Source: Lojkania enalia (lineage: Eukaryota; Ascomycota; Dothideomycetes; Pleosporales). Taken from it: a stretch of 64,000 nt of DNA. The notes under the pieces were generated by a model. The model did not search any database. It was not told the origin of the DNA and worked only from the letters and a program-made list of their open reading frames with translations. How positions within the stretch are numbered: the first letter of the stretch is position 1; each line of letters starts with the position of its first letter. Shown here piece after piece: positions 10,754 through 20,317 of this stretch. The stretch is from contig ML986590.1 in assembly GCA_010094045.1 (NCBI GenBank), positions 70,382-134,381 of the forward strand. The letters are read 5' to 3'. The position numbers and the translations under genes are program-made.

Positions 10754-13113
10754 TCACTCATGCTTCTTCGTCATTTGTAAACCTTCGCCAAAGTCCTCAC
10801 TTCTTGGCGTGGAAGTACCGCTTCCTACCTCCCAATCGCCGGCTCCACTGCTACGTCGCCTACCCCTCTCTCTCATCGCACCTCTAATCTTCCTGCTGAC
10901 TTCATCTAGGCTATCACTCTGATCCAATGAGCTAAATGCTTTGAGAGAGAAACCGCCTAAGGAGCCATTCCTGCTACGGCTCTTATGAGGGGTAGAAGGA
11001 CGCGTTGAAAAGAAGTCTTGGTTCGAAAGATCCTGGAAGGACTCATTGCGTGGTAATTGGCTCGATAGATGTTGCTCAGTAGGGGTCCCAAGATCCGAGG
11101 AGCCGCTTTTCCGTCTGCCTCCAGGAGTACGTGGTGGTGAGTGCGGATGTGGCTCCTTGATGATTCTTTTCGATTCGAAATCTTCAAACATTTCAGGACC
11201 TAGGGTATTAATCACCTCATTAACGCGTTCAGATAGAATCTCACGCCTCCTTCGTAGCTTAATAAATTCATTGCTTGATGATGGTAGCAAGACGTTTATT
11301 AACGGCCACAAGGATTTGAAGATGTCCATACCCACCTCGCCAAACCGGAGTGCGGCATAAGTGATGGTTGGGAAAACGATCACTTGCGCCAGGACAAGAA
11401 GCTTGAGTGGAATCCCTGCTGGAAGTCGGTATTGGAATTGGTTATAGGAATACCAGTACGTGAAGATGAAGATCCAGCCTACGTAGGTCAAGGGAGCAAC
11501 AGCCATGGCCACGAGAAGCTTCCAAGTCGCCATCACGTCCTTGGCCTCTATCTTGACGCTTGATGCTGCTAGGGCTTCTTTCGATTTCTTGATCGAGATT
11601 ATTTTGCCTGTAATGAAGACAAAACTAAAGAGGAGTAACCCAGGAAGTACCAGAGTAGAGAGAGCGGCTAGTTTGAGCAATCTGTATATAAGTAGAGCAA
11701 ATGCCTTCGCGAAATGCAGCTTGGCATATTCAACTTGATGGTCTCGGATGCCAAGAGCAAGTAGACGCTTGTTATAGGACATGACCTCTCCCTTTAGGTC
11801 TTTGATGCGAGGATCATCTTTGTATCGGGCATAACCTTGGACTAATCGACGGTTAAGCTCAATGACAGTTGGTAGGGGAAGCTTTTTGCCCTTTGGATTG
11901 TAGAGGCGACGGACGGCTTGAATTAGCTATCATACACTATGTTAGTGAAGTCGGTGCAAAAAAAAAGAGCCAATATATTTACCATTAGGGTTTCATAATC
12001 TGGTGCCTGGACAGTCACCGAAACGAGGGCCTGACGCACCCGCTCTAACATAGTACCAATAGCTTCGCGGCGCCCTTCACCTTTGAATTTCTTGGCGAGG
12101 TCAACAGGAACGTCGATAGGACTGCCGAACTCGATCACAGCCCTTGAGCGAAACTTGTGGGCATGGAAATAATTCATACCAACTGGGATGATCTTCAAAT
12201 TGCAGTCTGGCTTGGCCTCGACCGCTCCTAAGGCCATGATCGCAATTCCAGCTAGAGAGCGTTAGTAAGGTGGGAGAATATCTGAGAATGAATATACCTT
12301 TGAGTGGCAGAAGATCAGTACGATCGTGGCTACCGCCCTCTGGGAATATACCAACGCTTCCACCGGAATGCAGAACATCATATACGGCATCGTAGACCTC
12401 GCGCTGATCGAGTTTCGGGGCGACTTTGAAATTGGTACCCTGGAAATCCGGTGCGATCTTTGCCATGGCACCATTCAAGAACTGGCCATCCCCAGTCACA
12501 TCATCACGTCCCGTCAACTGCTGCATTGCAATGCCCCCTTTAAAAGGGCGTTTCAGACGGAGCTGTTCGGGGCCTAGTATTTCTTGAATTTCCGCGTTGG
12601 CCGAATTGCCGTTTACTGATGGAAGAACAAGCGAGCCACCGACTTGAAAATCCTTACCCTCAAAATCAGTACCAACTCCTCGGACAAGGCATGGGTCGGT
12701 GACTGGGTCCGGAAGGTATATTTTCCCTTGGGCGACCTTGGTAGCATCCATTGCTCTCCCAACGGGTACGGCACCTGTAAGACCGGCCATTGCGCCTATG
12801 AACTTTCTCTTCATCGACTTTTCGGCGATTAGGAAATGGATTCGGCGGCCCGATGCCTTCTTCACCACACGCATCAGGACGAGTGGGTCAACAAACTGTC
12901 ACCAGGTTAGGCCGTACTGGGCTTGGCGGAAGGCATCTTCCATACCTGGTTGGCATGTGGAGCACACACGAAGATTACCGGCCCCCTCTGTGGTATTTTC
13001 CACGAACCACGCGGATGCACCTCGCGGAAGAACAGATCGATCAATATGGAGAAGACCCAGAGGAATCCATCGTACCAAGACTTGTTCATATATCCTAGTG
13101 ATTTGTTTGCCAT
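10754..13113 (-). CDS. SCT1: Glycerol-3-phosphate acyltransferase, Sct1/Gpt2 family
   Basis: This enzyme performs the first acylation of glycerol-3-phosphate (or dihydroxyacetone phosphate) in phospholipid and triacylglycerol synthesis at the ER and lipid droplets. Four exons on the minus strand join in frame: 13113-12946, 12895-12298, 12251-11983 and 11926-10754. They give 735 residues with introns of 46-56 bases. The acyltransferase block I, HANQ-FVDP at residues 53-60, is split by the first intron. Block III, GIFPEGGSHDRTDLLPLK, lies at about 238-255, followed by AGIAIMALGA and the IPVGMNYF block. Three hydrophobic segments lie at about 400-520. The C-terminal 170 residues are Ser/Arg-rich and look like a phosphoregulated tail, as known for yeast Sct1 and Gpt2. 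The start at 13113 has a good ACAATGGC context. Length matches the yeast proteins (743-759). Which paralogue it matches best is not decided. Confidence 0.93.
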
Positions 13114-14146
13114 TGTGCTTGTATAGGGGAGTCGGACGGCGTAGGTAAATATCAGATAAAGCTTGGAAAGTCTTTTAGCAATCCAACGAGGTATCTAGGG
13201 AGAGGACACAGTGGTGGTGATGCGCTTCTGCGACTCGAGGAAGTCCGTGGGCTCCAGCGAATGCGCTAGAATCTATGGCCTGCGCAACTCCCGTTAGCGG
13301 TCGTGTTTACTCGCGCAGAGCGCAGCAGTTACCACGCACTAGTAGATGAGTTTGAGAACAGAACAGTGATAGGCTCTACTGTGTCGTGTGAGGTGAATGG
13401 CTGGTAATCAGGCCATGATATGAATATTGCAGGTCGGCAGTAAATGAGCCTTCCTCAACTGTCGCTGTAGCCGAAAGCCGGGAAGCAGGTGGATCCAGGG
13501 AACAATTCGACGGGCGAAAAGGACGTTTTGAGACGCTATGGGTATTGTTGAGCTCGGGGATGTGGAGTGCAGATAGCTCGGCGGATGGGAGTCAGGGAAC
13601 AAGCGGGTTGAAACAATTATATGACAGCAGCGGCTGGGGGGGGGCGGTGGCGTTTTGGCGGGGCACATGCGGCATCGCTTCAGGTCACACGTCTCGAGAG
13701 CAGATCGACAATCGGCAACCTCCTTTGCGTGCCGCTTTGCATGGCGTATTGGCGTACGTGGTCTCGGTCGAGATTCGTACTTGAGTAGCATCGAGATAGA
13801 GAGAGAGTTCGCACCCACGGTTCCTCCTAGGCTCGCCGTCGGAGCCTGGCCATAAACCTCCGTGGACCCATGTGCAAAGGGGAGCAAAAAGAGGAGCAAT
13901 ACGTTTGAATATATACTGATTCGTCTATCTGCTTTTATATTAAAGATTCTGGGGGTCCTCGCCAGACCGTCTCGCACTATCCAGGCAAGGCTGGTGGTGG
14001 GAACCATGGTACGAACGTCAAGCTCTGATAACACCTACAGCCCCGCCTGCTTCAGAAGGTAATATCTATCTACATAAAGGAAGGACCTTCAAGGCCGTGA
14101 AATATATGCCCATCTTTAGTTCTGGAATTAATGCCATTTGATAGGG
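13114..14146. other. Intergenic between the acyltransferase and GH76 genes
   Basis: Both neighbours are on the minus strand, so this holds the promoter of the acyltransferase and the 3' UTR of the GH76 gene. A G-rich stretch lies near 13632-13650. A 208-codon open frame on the minus strand (13408-14034) has Arg/Pro/Ser-biased text and no domain, and I do not call it a gene. Confidence 0.45.
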
Positions 14147-16009
14147 CTATAGGATACCACCGCAGATTGCAAATACAACTGCAGCCAGAATGGAATGACC
14201 TGCTGTATTGACAGAGACAGCCGCCCCTGTGAAGAGAGGGAGGCCAGTCGTCAAGCTAGCAGGCGGAGGGGTTGGGACTGTACCGTTGGGTGCTAGAGTG
14301 ATGGATGGTGCCGGCGGTGGGACGACGGCCGGTGCTGAGGTTGGAGGAACATACAAAGTCACCGTCGAGCTGCGTGTACAGGAACATGCACTACTATTTA
14401 GCGGAGCAAATTCGCCGGGGACACTTGAAGGAAGTATGCTCGATACAGTTGGTGGCACCGGGACCTTGGAAAAGGAGAGAGGTGTCGAATCTTTCGAAGT
14501 CGAAGAGGCAACCGAGTCATTACTAGACATCGTACTCGGTGGAACAACGCTCGGGAGGAGACGGCTTGAAGAGGTAGTGCCGAAGAGCGTAGATATAGAA
14601 ATACTAGGACTGAATGAAATGATTGTCGTGGTATCTGTGGACGCTGTAGAGGATGTACTTGATGAAAGAATTGGGTCTTGGTCTCCATTGGTACCCGGCA
14701 CGATGTTTTGCTTCAACATGAGAAGTGCCTGGGTTACCTCAAGCGCCGACAACTGTTGACCAACACCTAATTCGCCATCGAATCCCCCAACATACCATTT
14801 GCTTCCACATGCATTCGAAGGTCCCGTGCATGACGCCGCTGCAGCTACTGCGGATGTATGAAGGTACTTTGTCGTTTTCTCCCGAGTGAAAGGGGCTAAA
14901 ATTGCGGTTTTGGCGATGAAACGGGAAAGATAGGCCTTGAAACTCTGCTGATCAAGATTGCATTTCCGTCCGTTGAGCCCGGTCTCGCAAGGTACTTCGT
15001 ACATTATGTCCGTTGCATTATCGAATGGCTTGAAGAAGAGCGCAGTATGGTCAAGGAGGCCAGTCGTGCGCTTTTTCCATGCCTCGTCTCCTTCCGTGTA
15101 ATTGTAAAGAGCAGCCGCGCCGTGAAGATAAATACCGACATTGTAGCTCCATTCAGTATGGTCGGGATTAGTGCAGTTATTCCTGTCGTCGGCCCCATCA
15201 AAGACTGCGTAGTTGTCGTCAATGAAGCCAACAGCCTTTGACCAATCCCAAATTTTGACTGCCCAGTCAGCATAGGTCTTGTTTCCGGTGTACATGGCCA
15301 AACGTGCCGCCAAAGCAAATACGGCTCCATTGGAAATAGAATTTTTGTAGTTATATCCATAACTATTCTCAGGATAAATTTGCCATTTGAGACCTCCGTT
15401 ACATGAAGATGTATCCCACCGGGATATCATGTTGTTGAAGCTGTTCTCGACAACCTGGAGATACGTCGCTGGCGCAGCTGGCTTGGGCTCCGGGAACTGA
15501 TACTCCAAAGCTGACATGAGAGCGAGCGCCCAGAATGCTTGGTCATCGTTTCCCTAGCCTTGGTAAGGTTTGAAACATGTGATTTGAAGTCAGGAAACCT
15601 ACTTCTTGGTCTTTCCGCCATGGAAGAAGAATGTCATTGTTGGGGCCGTAGTTTGCGACCAACGCCTGTGTGATGGTGTTGACATAGGACTGGTCACCCG
15701 AGAATTGCGTATATTCTATGAGTCCACCCCAGGCAGCGCCCGCAACCCACCAATAAAGCGGTTTGGGGAAAATACCAATCTCCGTGGCTGGCAAACCGGT
15801 TACATTGTTCTTGTAGTAGGTCATCAAACCATACGCGTAATCTGCAGTGGCACTCCGAAGTGAAGCTGTTGTTTGTCAGTAATTGCAGTATGTTACAACC
15901 TCCGACCTAGGAGCATAAGCAGACCTTCATCGTTGGGTTCAAGAGCAATGCTAGAAACATAAGAAACAAAATGAAGGAGCACAGCTCCAAGAGAAGCGAA
16001 GAACTTCAT
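14147..16009 (-). CDS. GPI-anchored GH76 mannan endo-1,6-alpha-mannosidase, Dcw1/Dfg5 type
   Basis: Dcw1/Dfg5 proteins are plasma-membrane GPI proteins thought to transfer GPI-linked wall proteins onto beta-glucan and are needed for hyphal wall building. Three exons, 16009-15925, 15865-15603 and 15553-14147, join in frame to 584 residues. Intron 1 starts GTCTGC, a weak donor, but the junction restores the conserved frame. A signal peptide covers about residues 1-20 (MKFFASLGAVLLHFVSYVSS). The GH76 domain spans about 25-395. It has PLYWWVAGAAWGGLIEY, the catalytic Asp pair in GNDDQAFWALA (Asp119-Asp120), NYAVFDGADDRNNCT and EWSYNVGIYLHGAAALY. A Ser/Thr/Pro-rich stalk covers about 405-550, and a hydrophobic tail ends in ILAAVVFAICGGIL, as expected for GPI attachment. 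This places it downstream of Gpi8, also encoded in this window, though the two genes are not adjacent. Confidence 0.93.
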
Positions 16010-16814
16010 GCTGAAGTGAAAAGGAAAGGTTGGCTAAAGAGTGTAGGTGCTTGTGGGCAAGCACAAGAGGGGCCGAGTGGAGGAGCGTCCATTTTGAGTA
16101 CCGCGGCAAACAATATATGACAATCGGAGCCGTGTTTATTCACAGGACACTACGTTCACGGGCAGCCCGCACGAGTGAAAACCGAAATGTCGACGTTGCA
16201 GCGCTGCCCCTATGCACAAGCGGCTAGGACCGTTTCGAAACATAGGAACAGAAAAAGCGCAGCCAACCACAGCGCCCGACCCGGTTTCAGATGCTGGTCC
16301 ACCTTTTGCGGCCACCACCAATTGCCCACTTCGGCCTCCTTCAATCTTCACGTCGCAGGCGCGCCGGCGGCGTTTCAATCTGGGCCGTGAAGCACCGCAA
16401 CGCACCGCCGCGGCGAAGGGGCGTCCGAAAGACTAGGCATGCTTGGTTCACTGCACTCACGAGGGCGAAAAGCACAGAAAGTTAGGTATTAACAGTTCTA
16501 CGAGCATGTTAAAGTAGTCGAAGGAGAAAACACATTAGTCTAAGCGGGGGCTCCATCTCTCTGGGTATTGAAGCGCTAACCTCGACAAATAGGCTCTAGC
16601 TCTTAAACCCATGATCTTTTTTATTTAAGTCTCCAAATCCCTATTTAATTCTATTCGGTCATATGCTGCGTCTACCCCTATCGCACTCTTTGAGCAATAT
16701 CCCTCCATATCATAATATCATAATGCTTCAATCGCTACGTCGCTATGCCTGGGATTCCAGTACCAAAACATCAAGTACACCATTTACTCCACAGAAAGTT
16801 GAAGGCCAAGCGCT
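16010..16814. other. Intergenic, GH76 promoter and Lso2-like 3' region
   Basis: No gene is seen. The short open frames at 16136-16485 overlap on both strands in GC-rich sequence and have no recognisable features. Confidence 0.45.
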
Positions 16815-17538
16815 TCAGACTAGGCTCCCCAAGCGCTTCTCCTTCTTGAGCCTCTCCGACTCTCGGAGGTCCGCTACTTCCTCCTTTGATGCGTTGTAAG
16901 CCGCAGATACCTGATTGAAAGGATTGTCCGGGTGTTTCTCAAACTCTTTCCGAATCTGATCAATCTTTTGTTGGCGTCTCAGTCCTTTCTCGTCTTTCAT
17001 TTCTTCTAGCCTCCGCTCCTCATATGTAGCGTACGCAGCCTTGAACCTCCTCTCTGGATGCCGATCGATTTTATCATTGTCTTTGCCCGTCAAACTAAGG
17101 GCATCGAGCGCATTGTCAATACCGGTGGCATTGAGGACCGAGGGAGTGTCAAGGGAAGCAAAAGCAGAATCGATTCCGCGAGACTTTTTCTGAGCTGTTT
17201 TGGCGCCGGAGCCTTTCGCTTTCGACGGCAGGGAAGCCTCTTCTTCGCGGAGAAGAGCCTCTTTCTCTGCTTTTTTGCGCGCGGCTTCGGCCTGTTTGGC
17301 AGCAGCTGCATCACTATTTTATCCAGTTAGGTCTTTGTATATTTAAGATACAATATCACTCTTGATAGCAGGGGTGTACACACGCTTTGGCTGTCGATTT
17401 CGCACCCTTTTGCCACTTCTGTGATTCCTCTTCCTCGACCTGCCTGTCCTTGGCTGCCTGCTTCGCCGCAGCGGCTTCGGCCTTGCGAGCTTGACCAGCG
17501 GCTTTCTTCGAGTTTTCACCCGCAGCTTTCTTCGGCAT
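16815..17538 (-). CDS. LSO2: Lso2/CCDC124-family ribosome-associated protein
   Basis: Lso2 and its animal relative CCDC124 bind the intersubunit space of idle 80S ribosomes and help restart translation after stationary phase. Two exons, 17538-17384 and 17313-16815, join in frame to 217 residues with a 70-base intron. The start was set at the methionine of MPKKAAGENSKKAAG, because the family begins with such a Lys/Ala-rich segment. An upstream in-frame methionine would add 14 unrelated residues. The first 95 residues are a Lys/Ala/Glu coiled coil (WQKGAKSTAK, EKEALLREEEASLPSK). The C-terminal half carries the conserved part: GIDNALDALSL, DRHPERRFKAAYATYEERR and HPDNPFNQVSAAYNASKEEV. The length is near CCDC124 (223) and longer than yeast Lso2 (92). 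The head-to-head neighbour is the alpha-galactosidase gene. Confidence 0.92.
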
Positions 17539-18427
17539 GGCTAGTTTTGCGTAAAGCGCGAATAGTAGGGGGAGATTCAAAGGATGTGAGTGAGATGTAT
17601 GTTATTGCTCTTGAAAAGCGTTGTGAGATGACTATGCGCAGCATCGTTCTCAGGGACTATGGCGGGGCAGCTTGGGGCATCAACCCGCCCGCGTGCCAAG
17701 CACGTGCAAGCACCACACTGTCTTGGTGACTAAGCAACCATGGAACTGCGCATCCCATCGCCTGTCGCCTACAGCATCTCGGAAGTCCAACCCCATGCCT
17801 GGGTGTGCTTCGATGCTACGCTCACTAAAAAATCAACAAATTTGTGCAGGACCAAGGCGAACGGTTGGAACATCGAACGATGTCCTGCTAGTATCGAACA
17901 GGACCAATCCATCACCATAGATTATATACGATTCTTGGAACTCGAGCCTTAAAGGAACGCGGAAAGTACACGTATGCACCTACTCATTTTCATCAATTGA
18001 ACCCGGGATACGACGAATACCCTTGCGGGGATATGCACGATACTGGGGATCTCGATATTGCATGGTTGCAATTAGCATGCGGTTCTCAGATTCCATTGCA
18101 ACTTCACGTCTACAATGACTGGGCTAGACAACCGGTTGCTACTCATAGATTCCCGGCCCCGGCTAATTTGATCGACCTAATATTGTCCGTTCGTGGGTCG
18201 GATCAGTTGATGTAGTAGGGCTTATGATGGCGGGGTTCGGGCCATATACAAAATATGTCGTGCCGGCCATTTTGATTTTTCTATTAGTTGAAGCTTTGTT
18301 CACATCTTTTCAAGGCCCCTTTCCTATTCAATTCAAGGGCCTTCCTGTTAAGTTTCCTAGCTGTAGCGCCGAATTAGTGTCTTCAGAACACCCCTTAGCT
18401 GCTTCCCTTCTCGGGTTATTCTATAAG
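17539..18427. other. Divergent intergenic region with two protein-like open frames
   Basis: This separates Lso2 (-) from the alpha-galactosidase (+). Two plus-strand frames stand out: 17740-17952 (70 codons with an ATG, beginning MELRIPSPVAYSIS) and 17997-18215 (no ATG at its start, containing GDMHDTGDLDIAWLQLACG). They look more like protein than like repeat-driven text, but neither matches a family I know. They could be exons of a small gene or a relic. Confidence 0.3.
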
Positions 18428-20065
18428 ATGTCTGTTGCTATATCAATGTTGCTCACCGTCCTGGCGGTTTCAACCTCCGCCTCGGTCCAAAGCCCCAAAG
18501 TCTCGCCTCGACCACCGATGGGCTTCAATAATTGGGCGCGCTTTATGTGCAATCTCAACGAGACGCTGTTTGTTGAGACCGCTGATGCGATGCTTGAGAA
18601 AGGCCTATTAGCTGCAGGTTACAATAACATCAATCTTGATGACTGTTGGCCACTACAGGAAAGGACATCAGCAGGCGAGCTACAATGGGACCCTACGCTC
18701 TTCCCTCACGGAATGCCTTGGTTGGGAGATTACCTACACACTCGTGGGTTTAATTTCGGTATATATACAAATGCAGGCAACATGACGTGCGGGTGGTACC
18801 CAGGCTCCCAAGATTACGAAGAAATTGATGCAAAGACGTTCGAGAAGTGGGGCGTCGACTATCTCAAGGTCGATGGTTGTCACATGGATCTCCAGAAAGG
18901 TCGCACATACTACGAAGAATTCGAATACAGATATAAGCTATGGCACAAGGTGATGGACAAACTGAAGAAGCCCTTTATCTTCTCACAATCTGCCCCTGCA
19001 TACTTCAGTCCAAACTTCCATCTTGACAAAAACAACACCGACTGGTATCGCACTATGGAATATGTACGCTCAAACGGCGAGTTGGCGCGTCATTCCGACG
19101 ACATTAAAGTGTACGGCCTCAATGTTACATTCGAGCCAGGAGGCCATTGGGAAAGCATGATGAATAACTACGGCATGGAAGTCCGACTCGCCCGCTATCA
19201 ATCTTGCGGTTTCTACAATGACCCGGATTTCCTAATTATAGACTGGCCAGATCTAACTCTCGACGAGAAGAAGACGCATTTTACGCTGTGGAGCTCTTTT
19301 TCTGCGCCACTTATCTTGAGCGCTTACATTCCAGATCTCACTAATGAAGACATCGAATACCTAACCAACAAAGACATCATCGATGTCGATCAAGACGCAC
19401 TATGCGAGCAAGCGACGCTAGTCAGCCAGGACGGTGACGTTGATGTGCTCACCAAGAATCTGGCGAATGGCGACAGACTGCTCACCGTGTTGAACAAGGG
19501 CGACGACGCCATAACCTACCGTGTCCCGCTCGAACGCCTTGGTATCGATCCTAGCGGGCCGCACAAAGCCAAGGATCTCTGGTCCAAGAAGACGATCACC
19601 ATTCGCAATGCTATCGACGTCAAGCTCCGCAGACGACAAACAGCTATCTATCGCATATCTCCCTCTCGTGGCAAATCATCGGTCACGCCAACTGGTCAGA
19701 TCTTCAATACGTTCTCGCTCAATTGTCTTACTGCACCATCATCACATCGCTCTTCCGCCGTAAAATTCATTCCCTGTAATGGCGACGATGAGCAGGTTTG
19801 GCAGATCTCTTCTACAGGAAAAGTAAGCCCGCTGTCGGCGCCGAGCAGCTACTTGACTGCCAATGGTAGAAAGGTTACTTTGGAGAGTCGTGAGATGGGA
19901 GCTAGGTCGCAACAGTGGAAGTATGGGGTTAGCGGGAACCTGATCAACAAAGGAACCGGGCTTGCTCTAGACGAAGGTGGAGAGGGTCAGATTAGTCTAG
20001 AGAAAGCTGGTGTCGCGCTCGATTCGCAGGTCTTCGCGTTGCCGGGTGGCGTTAAGTTGGAGTAA
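18428..20065 (+). CDS. Secreted GH27 alpha-galactosidase
   Basis: This enzyme hydrolyses terminal alpha-1,6-galactosyl residues of melibiose-type sugars and galactomannans, outside the cell. It is a single exon. From the ATG at 18428 it gives 545 residues with a signal peptide (MSVAISMLLTVLAVSTSA). The GH27 barrel runs from about residue 28 to 310: PPMGFNNWARF, NINLDDCWP, GIYTNAGNMTCGWYPGS, then the nucleophile in LKVDGC (Asp149). The likely acid/base is Asp225 in ARHSDDI, and NDPDF follows at about 264-268. A beta-sandwich follows, then a C-terminal region (about 415-545) with QVWQ and QQWKYG phrases like ricin-type lectin repeats. The frame is open further upstream, to 18224, and would add 68 residues with another hydrophobic segment. 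I prefer the start that exposes the signal peptide. Confidence 0.92.
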   Translation: MSVAISMLLTVLAVSTSASVQSPKVSPRPPMGFNNWARFMCNLNETLFVETADAMLEKGLLAAGYNNINLDDCWPLQERTSAGELQWDPTLFPHGMPWLGDYLHTRGFNFGIYTNAGNMTCGWYPGSQDYEEIDAKTFEKWGVDYLKVDGCHMDLQKGRTYYEEFEYRYKLWHKVMDKLKKPFIFSQSAPAYFSPNFHLDKNNTDWYRTMEYVRSNGELARHSDDIKVYGLNVTFEPGGHWESMMNNYGMEVRLARYQSCGFYNDPDFLIIDWPDLTLDEKKTHFTLWSSFSAPLILSAYIPDLTNEDIEYLTNKDIIDVDQDALCEQATLVSQDGDVDVLTKNLANGDRLLTVLNKGDDAITYRVPLERLGIDPSGPHKAKDLWSKKTITIRNAIDVKLRRRQTAIYRISPSRGKSSVTPTGQIFNTFSLNCLTAPSSHRSSAVKFIPCNGDDEQVWQISSTGKVSPLSAPSSYLTANGRKVTLESREMGARSQQWKYGVSGNLINKGTGLALDEGGEGQISLEKAGVALDSQVFALPGGVKLE

Positions 20066-20317
20066 AAGTTGGAGTAAAGGTAATGGCAGAGGAATAGTGA
20101 CGAGTAGGAGGATAATCAAATTTATATAAACTCTATGAATGCTAAGAGATAGGGTACCGTTGCTCCGAAAATATGCCCTAAATACTTCCACCATGAACAG
20201 ACAGCAGTGAACACATAAAACGCCATAGGCTATGCCACCATCCAAACAAAGATCATGCCTAGTACGCCCACCTCATGTGGCAAAACAGAGAACCAAAGTC
20301 AGAGCCATCCCCCCACA

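Noticed and set aside
13408..14034. 208-codon minus-strand frame between the acyltransferase and GH76 genes
   Set aside because: Arg/Pro/Ser-biased text with no domain or splice context; probably promoter sequence of the acyltransferase gene.
14208..14759. 183-codon plus-strand frame opposite the GH76 gene
   Set aside because: It lies opposite the Ser/Thr-rich stalk of GH76. Such biased codons leave the other strand open, and no domain is seen.
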